DNA from: Pseudomonas monteilii NBRC 103158 = DSM 14164 | GTDB taxonomy: Bacteria > Pseudomonadota > Gammaproteobacteria > Pseudomonadales > Pseudomonadaceae | Direction of reading: 5' to 3' | Length of the DNA: 64,000 bases | Assembly (NCBI RefSeq): GCF_000730605.1 | Contig: NZ_BBIS01000037.1 | Coordinates: 62,001-126,000 of the forward strand | Shown here: positions 8,426-17,132 of the stretch, one piece after another | Layout: each line of letters starts with the position of its first letter | Numbering within the stretch: position 1 is the first letter of the stretch | The notes under the pieces: model-generated | The model's input: only the letters and a program-made list of their open reading frames with translations | Told to the model about the DNA's origin: nothing | Databases searched by the model: none | Made by a program: the position numbers and the translations under genes

Positions 8426-9781
8426 ATGGCCTACGATTTTGATCTGTTTGTGATTGGCGCCGGTTCTGGCGGTGTGCGCGCGGCGCGCTTTGCCGCCGGC
8501 TTTGGCGCAAAGGTGGCTGTGGCCGAAAGCCGCTACCTGGGCGGTACCTGCGTCAACGTTGGCTGTGTACCGAAAAAGTTACTGGTGTACGGCGCCCATG
8601 TCGCTGACGAACTCGAGCAGGCCGCAGGGTTTGGCTGGACCTTGGAAGAGGGGCATTTCGACTGGGGCACCCTGATTGCCAACAAAAATCGCGAGATCGA
8701 GCGCCTCAACGGCATCTACCGCAACCTGTTGGTCAATAGCGGTGTGACCCTGCTGCAGGGCCATGCGCGGCTGACCGGCGCCAATGAAGTGGAAGTCGAA
8801 GGCCGGCGCTACACGGCCGAGCATATCCTGATCGCCACCGGTGGCTGGCCACAGGTACCGGACATCACGGGTAAGGAGCTGGCTATCACCTCCAACGAAG
8901 CCTTCTACCTCAAGGACCTGCCACGACGGGTGTTGGTAGTGGGGGGCGGTTACATCGCCGTCGAGTTCGCCGGTATCTTCCAGGGCCTGGGGGCCGATAC
9001 CACGCTGCTCTATCGAGGCGACCTGTTCCTGCGCGGCTTCGATGGCTCGGTGCGCACGCACTTGAAGGAAGAGCTGGAAAAGCGCGGCCTGAACTTGCAG
9101 TTCAACGCCGACATCCAGCGCATCGACAAGCTGGAAGATGGCAGCCTCAAGGCCACGTTGAAAGACGGCTGCGAGTTGGTCGCAGATTGTGTGTTCTACG
9201 CAACAGGCCGGCGCCCGATGCTGGACAACCTGGGCCTGGAGAACACTGGCGTAGAGCTTGATGCGCGCGGCTACATCCGCGTTGACGCGCAATACCAGAC
9301 CACCGCGCCGTCGATCCTGGCGATTGGCGACGTGATCGGCCGTGTGCAACTGACGCCGGTGGCCCTGGCCGAAGGCATGGCCGTGGCGCGGCGCCTGTTC
9401 AAGCCTGAGCAATACCGCCCGGTGGACTACCAGAACATCCCCACCGCCGTGTTCAGCCAGCCACCGATTGGCACGGTTGGCCTGACCGAGGAGCAGGCGC
9501 TGGAGGCCGGGCATAAGGTGCAGGTCTTCGAAAGCCGCTTCCGCGCCATGAAGCTGACACTCACCGATATTCAGGAAAAGACCCTGATGAAGCTGGTGGT
9601 CGATGCCGACACCGACAAGGTGCTGGGCTGTCACATGGTGGGCCCTGACGCTGGCGAGATCATCCAGGGCCTGGGCATCGCCCTGAAGGCCGGCGCGACC
9701 AAGCAACAGTTCGACGAGACCATCGGCGTGCACCCGACGGCGGCTGAAGAGTTCGTGACCATGCGCACCGTTACCCGCTGA
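8426..9781 (+). CDS. gor: glutathione-disulfide reductase
   Basis: FAD enzyme that keeps glutathione reduced using NADPH. The 451-aa sequence has the N-terminal FAD motif GAGSGG (11-16) and redox-active disulphide CVNVGC (Cys42, Cys47). The NADPH loop GGGYIAVEFAG is followed by arginines in YRGDLFLRGFD that select NADPH, and the catalytic His436 is in GVHPTAAEE. AGGAGA precedes the ATG. With ahpCF next door, this stretch is oxidant-defence rich. Confidence 0.96.
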   Translation: MAYDFDLFVIGAGSGGVRAARFAAGFGAKVAVAESRYLGGTCVNVGCVPKKLLVYGAHVADELEQAAGFGWTLEEGHFDWGTLIANKNREIERLNGIYRNLLVNSGVTLLQGHARLTGANEVEVEGRRYTAEHILIATGGWPQVPDITGKELAITSNEAFYLKDLPRRVLVVGGGYIAVEFAGIFQGLGADTTLLYRGDLFLRGFDGSVRTHLKEELEKRGLNLQFNADIQRIDKLEDGSLKATLKDGCELVADCVFYATGRRPMLDNLGLENTGVELDARGYIRVDAQYQTTAPSILAIGDVIGRVQLTPVALAEGMAVARRLFKPEQYRPVDYQNIPTAVFSQPPIGTVGLTEEQALEAGHKVQVFESRFRAMKLTLTDIQEKTLMKLVVDADTDKVLGCHMVGPDAGEIIQGLGIALKAGATKQQFDETIGVHPTAAEEFVTMRTVTR

Positions 9782-9865
9782 TGCTAACGGCCTCATTGCT
9801 GGCTTGCCGGCAATGAGGCCCAAGCGCGGCCCGCAATCCTTTGCTCAGCCGATTCCCTTCTATTA

Positions 9866-9902
9866 ATAGACCTCGGTTATAGCCAAAACCAATCGCAAGC
9901 AT
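9866..9902. promoter_or_regulatory. candidate OxyR site upstream of ahpC
   Basis: Four tetranucleotides at 7-bp spacing, ATAG, TTAT, ACCA and GCAT, partly match the OxyR pattern ATAG-N7-CTAT-N7-ATAG-N7-CTAT (first two units 7 of 8, last two weak). Position about 90 bp before ahpC and OxyR control of ahpC in related bacteria support it. Confidence 0.4.
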
Positions 9903-9987
9903 GAGCTTTGCCAATGAGCCTTCAGCGGGATGATTAGTTAGGATTCTATCCATCAACTGATTCCAACCCCATGAAGGAGCGTCTCTC

Positions 9988-10551
9988 ATGCCAATCATCA
10001 ACAGCCAGGTCAAACCGTTCAACGCCACTGCCTACCACAAAGGCGAGTTCGTTCAGGTCAGCGAAGCCGACCTGAAAGGCAAGTGGTCTGTCGTGTTCTT
10101 CTACCCGGCCGACTTCACCTTCGTATGCCCGACCGAGCTGGGTGACCTTGCTGACAACTACGCCGAGTTCCAGAAGCTGGGCGTGGAAATCTACGGTGTG
10201 TCCACCGACACCCACTTCACCCACAAAGCCTGGCACGACACCTCGGACACCATCGGCAAGATCGAATACCCGCTGATCGGTGACCCGACCCACGTCATCT
10301 CGCGCAACTTCGACGTGCTGATCGAAGAAGCTGGCTTGGCCGATCGCGGTACCTTCGTGATCAACCCGGAAGGCCAGATCAAGATCGTCGAACTGAACGA
10401 CGGTGGTGTAGGCCGCGATGCTGCCGAACTGCTGCGTAAAGTGAAGGCTGCCCAGTACGTTGCCGCCCACCCAGGCGAAGTGTGCCCAGCCAAGTGGAAA
10501 GAAGGCGAAGCCACCCTGGCACCGTCGCTGGACCTGGTCGGCAAGATCTAA
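9988..10551 (+). CDS. ahpC: alkyl hydroperoxide reductase subunit C (peroxiredoxin)
   Basis: Typical 2-Cys peroxiredoxin of 187 aa that reduces H2O2 and organic peroxides. The peroxidatic Cys47 is in FTFVCPTE and the resolving Cys166 in GEVCPAKW. AAGGAG precedes the ATG. The following terminator, then ahpF at 10,678, is a common way to make more AhpC than AhpF. Confidence 0.97.
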   Translation: MPIINSQVKPFNATAYHKGEFVQVSEADLKGKWSVVFFYPADFTFVCPTELGDLADNYAEFQKLGVEIYGVSTDTHFTHKAWHDTSDTIGKIEYPLIGDPTHVISRNFDVLIEEAGLADRGTFVINPEGQIKIVELNDGGVGRDAAELLRKVKAAQYVAAHPGEVCPAKWKEGEATLAPSLDLVGKI

Positions 10552-10616
10552 GGCCATGTGCATGTCGTGGGCGGTAGCCAGCCGCCAAAGCTGAAGTAGT
10601 CACCGCCCCGTAAAAG

Positions 10617-10645
10617 CGCCCGGGCGACCTCGCCTGGGCGTTTTT
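10617..10645 (+). terminator. terminator/attenuator between ahpC and ahpF
   Basis: Stem CGCCCGGGCG/CGCCTGGGCG (one wobble), 4-nt loop, then TTTTT. Partial read-through would explain lower ahpF expression. Confidence 0.85.
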
Positions 10646-10677
10646 GTATCCGAGTTTTGAAAAAAGGAATCGCCCGT

Positions 10678-12240
10678 ATGTTGGACGCCACGCTTAAATC
10701 GCAACTGAAAACCTACCTGGAGCGGGTCACCCAGCCGATCGAGATCGTTGCCTCCCTCGACGACGGCGCGAAGTCCCGCGAATTGCATGACCTGCTGGTG
10801 GATATTGCCAGCCTGTCAACCTTGATTACTCTGCGCGCGGATGGTGATGACGCCCGTCGTCCATCGTTCTCGCTCAATCGCCCCAATGGCGAGATCAGCC
10901 TGCGCTTTGCCGGCATCCCCATGGGCCATGAATTCACCTCGCTGGTGCTGGCGCTGCTGCAAGTCGGCGGCCACCCGTCCAAGGCGAGTGCCGAAGTGAT
11001 CGAGCAGATCCAGGCGCTGGAAGGCGAGTTCACCTTCGAAACCTACTTCTCGCTGTCGTGCCAGAACTGCCCGGATGTGGTTCAGGCGCTTAACCTGATG
11101 GCGGTGCTCAACCCCAATGTGCGCCATGTGGCCATCGACGGTGCGCTGTTCCAGGCAGAAGTGGAAGCGCGCAAGATCATGGCGGTGCCGAGCATCTACC
11201 TGAACGGTGAAGTGTTTGGCCAGGGCCGTATGGGCCTGGAAGAAATCCTCGGCAAGATCGACACCAGCGCCGGTGCTCGCCAGGCCGAGAAGATCAACGC
11301 CAAGGACGCCTTTGATGTGCTGGTGGTCGGCGGTGGGCCAGCCGGCGCGGCAGCGGCTATTTACGCCGCACGTAAAGGCATCCGCACCGGCGTCGCCGCC
11401 GAGCGTTTTGGCGGCCAGGTGCTCGATACCCTGGCCATCGAGAACTTCATCTCGGTGCAGGAAACCGAAGGGCCGAAGTTGGCCACGGCGCTGGAAGAGC
11501 ACGTCAAGCAGTACGACGTGGACATCATGAACCTGCAGCGCGGCGAAGCACTGATTCCGGCCACCGATGGTGGCCTGCATGAAGTACGCCTGGCCGGCGG
11601 CGCCTCGCTCAAGGCCAAGACCGTGATCCTGGCCACCGGCGCCCGCTGGCGCGAAATGAATGTGCCGGGCGAGCAGGAGTACCGCGCCCGTGGTGTCGCC
11701 TACTGCCCGCACTGTGATGGCCCGCTGTTCAAGGGCAAGCGCGTAGCGGTGATCGGTGGTGGCAACTCGGGCGTGGAAGCGGCCATCGACCTGGCCGGTA
11801 TCGTCGCCCAGGTGACGCTGATCGAGTTCGACAGCCAACTGCGGGCCGATGCGGTGTTGCAGCGCAAACTGCACAGCTTGCCGAACGTGAAAGTGATCAC
11901 CAGCGCGCTGACCACCGAAGTGTTGGGCAATGGTGAGAAAGTGACGGGGCTGCGTTACCAGGACCGCACGACGCAAGCGCAACACGAAGTGGCGCTGGAA
12001 GGTATCTTCGTGCAAATCGGCCTGCTGCCGAACACCGACTGGCTGAAAGGCACCGTCGAGCTGTCATCGCGTGGTGAGATCATCGTCGATGCCAAGGGTC
12101 AGACCAGCATCCCGGGTGTGTTTGCGGCCGGTGACGTAACGACCGTGCCGTACAAGCAGATCGTGATTGCGGTGGGCGAGGGGGCCAAGGCCTCGCTGGC
12201 AGCCTTCGACCACCTGATCCGGACCTCGGCGCCGGCGTAA
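10678..12240 (+). CDS. ahpF: alkyl hydroperoxide reductase subunit F
   Basis: Flavoprotein disulphide reductase, 520 aa, that recycles AhpC with NAD(P)H. The N-terminal thioredoxin-like domain carries SCQNC (Cys128/131). The C-terminal thioredoxin-reductase-like part has FAD motif GGGPAG (about 218), CPHC (Cys343/346), GGGNSG (about 358) and the late FAD motif GVFAAGDVT. The ATG at 10678 follows AAGGAA; an ATG seven codons upstream is less well placed. Confidence 0.96.
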   Translation: MLDATLKSQLKTYLERVTQPIEIVASLDDGAKSRELHDLLVDIASLSTLITLRADGDDARRPSFSLNRPNGEISLRFAGIPMGHEFTSLVLALLQVGGHPSKASAEVIEQIQALEGEFTFETYFSLSCQNCPDVVQALNLMAVLNPNVRHVAIDGALFQAEVEARKIMAVPSIYLNGEVFGQGRMGLEEILGKIDTSAGARQAEKINAKDAFDVLVVGGGPAGAAAAIYAARKGIRTGVAAERFGGQVLDTLAIENFISVQETEGPKLATALEEHVKQYDVDIMNLQRGEALIPATDGGLHEVRLAGGASLKAKTVILATGARWREMNVPGEQEYRARGVAYCPHCDGPLFKGKRVAVIGGGNSGVEAAIDLAGIVAQVTLIEFDSQLRADAVLQRKLHSLPNVKVITSALTTEVLGNGEKVTGLRYQDRTTQAQHEVALEGIFVQIGLLPNTDWLKGTVELSSRGEIIVDAKGQTSIPGVFAAGDVTTVPYKQIVIAVGEGAKASLAAFDHLIRTSAPA

Positions 12241-12254
12241 GCCCGTACCGGCCC

Positions 12255-12338
12255 TTCGCGGGTAAACCCGCTCCTACACAGGCCTCCACCGCCTTTGAAT
12301 AAGGTGGAGGCCTGTGTAGGAGCGGTTTTACCCGCGAA
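12255..12338. repeat. REP pair forming a 36-bp inverted repeat
   Basis: Arms 12255-12290 and 12303-12338 are 36 bp each and differ at one position, with a 12-nt loop. They contain the P. putida REP core TTCGCGGGTAAA and CGCTCCTACA. Placed between ahpF and the next gene, it may also stabilise or end the ahpF transcript. Confidence 0.85.
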
Positions 12339-12408
12339 TGCGTCAGAACAGACAGAGCTTAATCTGAGGGTGTCTATGATTACAGCATCCCCCTCAGGAA
12401 TCACATCC

Positions 12409-12597
12409 ATGACCCTGATCAGCCGCGAACCCTGGTGGTTAGTCCCTCCAAAGCCCGGGCAAAAAGAGCAGGACCTGCACTGGGGTTACCTGGAAATCTA
12501 TGCCGACGGCCACACCGTGTTCGTCGACCAGCGCCCCAGTGACCGGGAGCTGGCCGAGCGCAAGAGCTGCCGCAACTTCCCCGACCCGGAGCCGTGA
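12409..12597 (+). CDS. hypothetical small protein (62 aa)
   Basis: Starts MTLISREPWWLVPPKPGQKE with AGGAA 9 bp upstream; tryptophan-rich at the N terminus and acidic afterwards. No known domain or signal. It converges on yceH with 4 bp between stops. An upstream in-frame extension runs into the REP and is rejected. Confidence 0.6.
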   Translation: MTLISREPWWLVPPKPGQKEQDLHWGYLEIYADGHTVFVDQRPSDRELAERKSCRNFPDPEP

Positions 12598-12601
12598 CGG
12601 C

Positions 12602-13249
12602 TCAGCCTTCGAGCTCGGCCAGGCGTGCCTCCAGCGCCGCGATGCGGGCTTCCAGGGCTTCGATCCGTTCCTCCGACACACTGGCGCCACTGCTGCGCGC
12701 GCCACCTTCCTGCTGGCGTGCAGCGAGGATTGCCTCGATTTCCGCCGGGTCGCCCAACGCATGGGTGTAGCGGTCTTCACGCTGGCCGGCCTGGCGCGGC
12801 AGGTGCAAGGCCAGATCCCGCGATATCAGGCGATCCAGCTGGTGCTGGATCTGCTCGGTGTCGTCGAAGTCGTGCAGGCGGTTACTGCGGGTCAGCAGTT
12901 CGTTGAGGGTTTGCGGGCCGCGCAGGAACATCAGGCCCATCAGCACCAGTTGGGCCGGTACCAGCTCCAGGGCCTTGTCTACCCGCTGTTCCCAGCGATC
13001 GGCACGGCTGCCCATCTGCAGGCGGGTCATGCCTTGCCCTTCGAGGGCACGCAGGGCCTGGCCGACCTGGCCTTGGGTAAGGTTCATCACCGGCTCGCGG
13101 CTGGTCTTCTGGTTACAGGCCAGGACCAGGGCATTGAGGGTCAGCGGGTAGCTTTCCGGGCTGGTGGCCTGCTTTTCGATCAGCGAGCCGAGAACGCGGA
13201 TCTCGATGCTGTTGAAGCGGCCTTCACCTGCGGTTTCGTGTTCTGACAT
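12602..13249 (-). CDS. yceH: YceH family protein (DUF480)
   Basis: A 215-aa protein of the YceH/DUF480 family, two winged-helix domains of unknown role. Recognised from RVLGSLIEKQATSPESYPLTLNAL and CNQKTSREPVMNLT near the N terminus, followed by RWEQRVDKAL. The C-terminal tail (about 185-215) is a short coiled coil of EALEARIAALEARLAELEG type. Monocistronic. Confidence 0.85.
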   Translation of the reverse strand: MSEHETAGEGRFNSIEIRVLGSLIEKQATSPESYPLTLNALVLACNQKTSREPVMNLTQGQVGQALRALEGQGMTRLQMGSRADRWEQRVDKALELVPAQLVLMGLMFLRGPQTLNELLTRSNRLHDFDDTEQIQHQLDRLISRDLALHLPRQAGQREDRYTHALGDPAEIEAILAARQQEGGARSSGASVSEERIEALEARIAALEARLAELEG

Positions 13250-13338
13250 GGCCCTGTCTCAATGGCTGGGGAAAGGCCACTAGGGTAGGTAAAGCCACCG
13301 CGTAAGGCAATTGGGGCCGCGATGCGGCCCCGACAATC

Positions 13339-14550
13339 TCAAGCGTTGCGTCGTTCTTCGGCTTGGCACGCCGCTGCCGTGAACAGCACATCGGTCGAAG
13401 AATTCAGCGCCGTTTCGGCCGAATCCTGCAGCACGCCGATAATGAAGCCTACCGCCACCACCGGCATGGCAATTTCACTGGGGATGCCAAACAGGCTGCA
13501 CGCCAGTGGAATCAACAGCAGCGAGCCCCCGGCCACGCCCGAGGCACCGCAGGCGCAAACGGCTGCCACCACGCTGAGCAGTACGGCAGTTGGCAGGTCC
13601 ACGGGAATGCCCAAGGTATGCACCGCCGCCAGCGTCAGCACGGTAATGGTGATGGCCGCACCGGCCATGTTGATGGTGGCACCCAGCGGGATAGACACCG
13701 AGTAGGTGTCTTCGTGCAGGCCAAGGCGCTCCGAAAGAGCAAGGTTGACCGGGATGTTGGCCGCCGAGCTGCGGGTGAAGAACGCGGTAATGCCGCTTTC
13801 GCGCAGGCACAGCAGGGTGAGTGGGTAGGGGTTGCGGCGGATTTTCCAGAACACGATCAGCGGGTTCATGATCAGCGCCACGAACAGCATGCAGCCAATC
13901 AGCACCGCAAGCAGGTGCAGGTAGCCGAACAGGGCGTCCAGGCCAGATTGCGCCAGGGTGGAACTGACCAGGCCGAAAATGCCCAGCGGGGCGAAACGGA
14001 TGACAACCCGCACGATCAGCGTGACGCCGTTGGACAGGTCTTCGACCACGGTGCGGGTGGTTTCACCGGCATGACGCAGGGCCACGCCAAGGCCGATGGC
14101 CCAGGTGAGTATGCCGATGAAGTTGGCGTTGAGCAGGGCGTTGACCGGGTTGTCGACCGCGCTCAACAGCAAGTTTTGCATCACTTCAGCGATACCGCCC
14201 GGTGCGCTCAACGTGGCCTCGCCAGTACTGAGCGCCAGGTGGGACGGGAACAGCATGCTGGCGACCACGGCTACCACTGCCGCGGCGAAGGTGCCCAGCA
14301 GGTACAGCCAGAGGATCGGGCGGATATGGGTTTCCTGGCCGTGGCGATGGTTGGCGATCGAGGCCATGACGAGGATGAACACCAGTACGGGCGCCACCGC
14401 CTTCAATGCGCTGACGAACACCTTGCCGAGGAAGGCCAGGTCGCGGGCAACGGCGGGCGCCAGAAGGGCCAAGGCAATACCGGCAAGCAGGCCAATGACG
14501 ATCTGCGTCACCAGGCTGGTTCGGTTGAGTAGGCGAAGTACAGGGGACAT
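13339..14550 (-). CDS. sstT: serine/threonine:sodium symporter SstT
   Basis: Inner-membrane Na+-coupled transporter of the DAACS (glutamate/aspartate) family that imports serine and threonine. It has eight hydrophobic spans and hairpin loops including a serine-rich FFTRSSAANIPVN, and the family signature SIPLGATINMAGAAITITVL. The start MSPVLRLLNRTSLV is preferred over an ATG three codons earlier. About 400 aa, the usual length. Confidence 0.92.
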   Translation of the reverse strand: MSPVLRLLNRTSLVTQIVIGLLAGIALALLAPAVARDLAFLGKVFVSALKAVAPVLVFILVMASIANHRHGQETHIRPILWLYLLGTFAAAVVAVVASMLFPSHLALSTGEATLSAPGGIAEVMQNLLLSAVDNPVNALLNANFIGILTWAIGLGVALRHAGETTRTVVEDLSNGVTLIVRVVIRFAPLGIFGLVSSTLAQSGLDALFGYLHLLAVLIGCMLFVALIMNPLIVFWKIRRNPYPLTLLCLRESGITAFFTRSSAANIPVNLALSERLGLHEDTYSVSIPLGATINMAGAAITITVLTLAAVHTLGIPVDLPTAVLLSVVAAVCACGASGVAGGSLLLIPLACSLFGIPSEIAMPVVAVGFIIGVLQDSAETALNSSTDVLFTAAACQAEERRNA

Positions 14551-14640
14551 GTGCAGCACAATCTCATTATTGTGAAAGGGCGCGACTTTAGCACAGAGCG
14601 TGGCGGCGCAGCCTCGGCTGTGTCGTCGCAGGGGCCAACG

Positions 14641-15534
14641 TCACCAGTGAAACAACTCCCGCCGTGCGCCTTCGGTAATCGCCACGATCCCCGGGTGCTT
14701 GACCTTGCGTTCCACCGAAATGGCATAGAACGACTCATGCACGGCCTCGGTCTGACCGATCAGTTCCACGCCATACTGGCGGCACACTTCGTCGGTAATC
14801 ACGCTGGGGGCGACGAAAATGCCGCTGCCTGACTGCCCGAACGCCTGCATCAAGGCACTGTCATCGAACTCGCCCACGATCCGTGGCTGCACCTGTTGCT
14901 CGCCTAGCCAGCGCAGCAGGCGGCTGCGCACCACGGTCTCCTGGCCGGGAACGAGCAGCGGTGCATCCTGCAGGCAAGCCGGGAAGGGGCCGTCCAGCCG
15001 TTGTGCCAGCGTTGGGGTGGCGAAGAAGCTCAGGCCGCATTCGCCCAGCTTCTGGCTGTAGCCTTTGATGTCCAGGTGGCTGGGCATGGGGCTGTCGGAA
15101 ATCACCAGGTCCAGGCGCTGGATGGCCAGGTCTGCCAGCAACCGCTCGAGTTTGTCTTCGCGGCAGTTGATGCGCAGCACCTCATCCAGCTCCATCGTAG
15201 GCGCCAGCAGGCGGTAGACGATGGATTTGGGCACCACGTCGGCCACCCCCACGCGAAACAGAATCTGCTCTTGCGGGCCGGCGCGCAGCATGGCTTCCAG
15301 CTCACCGCCGAGCTGGAACATCTGCTCGGCATAGACCAGCGCCTGGCGGCCTGTCTCGGTCAGCTCCAGCTGCCGGCCTGCACGCTGGAACAGCTCCAGG
15401 CCATAGGTTTTCTCGAACAGGCTGATCTGCCCGCTGATGGTTTGTGGTGTGAGGTTGAGCTGTTCGCTGGCGCGGGTGATGCTGCCCGTCTTGGCCACGG
15501 CCCAGAAGTAATGCAGTTGGCGATAGTTGAGCAC
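14641..15534 (-). CDS. nhaR: LysR-family regulator, NhaR type
   Basis: A 297-aa LysR regulator. The N-terminal helix-turn-helix is LNYRQLHYFWAVAKTGSI, then ASEQLNLTPQTISGQISLFE, the NhaR signature; NhaR activates a Na+/H+ antiporter gene in E. coli. GTG at 15534 gives the family N terminus; an open frame continues to 15624 without homology. No nhaA is adjacent; sstT downstream is Na+-driven, so a shared sodium theme is possible but unproven. Confidence 0.85.
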   Translation of the reverse strand: MLNYRQLHYFWAVAKTGSITRASEQLNLTPQTISGQISLFEKTYGLELFQRAGRQLELTETGRQALVYAEQMFQLGGELEAMLRAGPQEQILFRVGVADVVPKSIVYRLLAPTMELDEVLRINCREDKLERLLADLAIQRLDLVISDSPMPSHLDIKGYSQKLGECGLSFFATPTLAQRLDGPFPACLQDAPLLVPGQETVVRSRLLRWLGEQQVQPRIVGEFDDSALMQAFGQSGSGIFVAPSVITDEVCRQYGVELIGQTEAVHESFYAISVERKVKHPGIVAITEGARRELFHW

Positions 15535-15665
15535 CGTCGGTCGCCCCGATTCGTTAAAACCGAAGTATACGCCATGAAAATACGAATTTTCCTGAACTAT
15601 TGGCGTCTCTAAAATGCACGGCATCAGGCGCTATGCGCCGCCGGGATATTTCATGCGAGGACACC

Positions 15666-15905
15666 ATGCTACAACTCAAATCCATTGGCACCCCGTTGGT
15701 GCTGGCGTTGGCCCTGTTCACGCTTGCGGGTTGCGACCAGGCCGAGAAATCCGCCCAGCAGATGCTCGACCAGGCGGCGCAGTCGGCCAAGCAGGCGATC
15801 GACGACACCAACAAGGCCGCCCAGCAGGCCTTGAGTGAGGCCATCGGCAAGGAAGGCCACACGCCTGAAGATGCCGACAAGAAAAAAGACACTCAGGAAA
15901 TCTGA
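15666..15905 (+). CDS. small lipoprotein (79 aa)
   Basis: Signal peptide and lipobox LAGC near residue 20 (ALALFTLAGCDQAEKS), then a single amphipathic alpha-helical stretch rich in Ala, Gln and Lys, resembling small helical lipoproteins. GAGG before the ATG. It ends 29 bp before the TerC gene and may share its transcript. Function unknown. Confidence 0.7.
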   Translation: MLQLKSIGTPLVLALALFTLAGCDQAEKSAQQMLDQAAQSAKQAIDDTNKAAQQALSEAIGKEGHTPEDADKKKDTQEI

Positions 15906-15934
15906 CCCCCAACCGCCGCTGCAGGATTTGAACA

Positions 15935-16687
15935 ATGGAATACTTGCTGGAACTCGCCGCTAGCCCTACCGCCTGGGTTGCCCTGGCTACGCTGGTGGCC
16001 ATGGAAGTTGTACTGGGCATCGACAACCTGATCTTCATTTCCATCCTGACCAACAAGCTGCCAGTGGAATACCGTTCCAAGGCGCGACGCATTGGTATCA
16101 GCATGGCCTTGGTCATGCGCCTGGCCTTGCTCAGCACGGTGGCCTGGATCGTTCAGCTGACCGACCCGGTGTTCGAAGTGTTCGGCAACGCCTTCTCGTG
16201 GAAGGACGTGATCCTGATTGCCGGTGGCCTGTTCCTGCTGTGGAAGGCGACCAAGGAGATTCACGAAAACGTCGACCCGCACGGCGCCAAGGAAGAAGCC
16301 AAGGTGTCGTCGACGGTTACCTTGGGCTTTGCGGCGGCGATCTTCCAGATTTTGCTGCTGGACATCGTCTTCTCGGTGGACAGCATCATCACCGCCGTGG
16401 GCATGACCGAGCACTTGCCGATCATGATCATTGCCGTGATCACGGCTGTAATCGTGATGATGGTGGCCGCCGATCCGCTGGCCAACTTCATCAATGACAA
16501 CCCGACGGTGGTCATGCTGGCCCTGGGCTTCCTGATCATGATCGGCATGACACTGATCGCCGAAGGCTTTGGTGCCCATGTGCCGAAGGGGTATGTGTAT
16601 GCGGCCATGGCGTTCTCGACCGCGATCGAGGTCCTCAACATCCTGGCTCGCAGGGCGCGATTGAAGCGTGAGGCGGCTGAAGGTTGA
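15935..16687 (+). CDS. TerC family integral membrane protein
   Basis: A 250-aa protein with about seven spans. TerC motifs are present: EVVLGIDNLIFISIL near 24-38 and the second repeat LLDIVFSVDSIITAVG near 145-160, with conserved acidic residues inside membrane helices. Members are linked to manganese export or metallation of exported enzymes; substrate here is not known. A 9-bp terminator follows. Confidence 0.88.
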   Translation: MEYLLELAASPTAWVALATLVAMEVVLGIDNLIFISILTNKLPVEYRSKARRIGISMALVMRLALLSTVAWIVQLTDPVFEVFGNAFSWKDVILIAGGLFLLWKATKEIHENVDPHGAKEEAKVSSTVTLGFAAAIFQILLLDIVFSVDSIITAVGMTEHLPIMIIAVITAVIVMMVAADPLANFINDNPTVVMLALGFLIMIGMTLIAEGFGAHVPKGYVYAAMAFSTAIEVLNILARRARLKREAAEG

Positions 16688-16694
16688 TAAAAAT

Positions 16695-16716
16695 ACGGGG
16701 CGCCATGCGCCCCGTT
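16695..16716 (+). terminator. terminator after the TerC gene
   Basis: Perfect stem ACGGGGCGC/GCGCCCCGT with a 3-nt loop; the T run is short. It may act for both converging genes. Confidence 0.7.
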
Positions 16717-16732
16717 CGCTGTTTCTGAACGC

Positions 16733-16909
16733 TTAGTGTACCCCGGCATGCCGCCGCGCCCGGCGCACAGGCTGTGGCTTGGCGGAGGCCTGCGGTGGCA
16801 GGTGGTGGTGGGAATGACGCCGCACGATACGCAGTACACCCCACAGCATGGCGGCTGCAACGCTCAGCCACATGCCCACCAGCATGAGGATTGCCATGGT
16901 CAGGCTCAT
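16733..16909 (-). CDS. small membrane protein (58 aa)
   Basis: MSLTMAILMLVGMWLSVAAA forms one membrane span, followed by a basic, histidine- and proline-rich cytosolic tail (RRHSHHHLPP, then RRARRHAGVH). GGAGG is placed well before the ATG at 16909. No known domain; the His-rich tail might bind metal, which is speculation. Confidence 0.6.
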   Translation of the reverse strand: MSLTMAILMLVGMWLSVAAAMLWGVLRIVRRHSHHHLPPQASAKPQPVRRARRHAGVH

Positions 16910-17132
16910 CTGTGCCTCCATCTCCAAGGGCAGCGCACGGTCAGCCAGCGCTTGCCTTCCAGACACTGCTTTAGTCTAGCCCTTCGCCTGTGACGTTCCA
17001 TCGAACAAAGGTCTATCTCTGGGTCCGATTTGCTCTAAGCCGCTGTCGGGCTATACCCGCGCCGCTGTGGGACCTATGATCGTTGGTCAGAGCCAGGCGC
17101 TGCCTGCCTGGCGTTGAAACAAGCGAGCGTCC

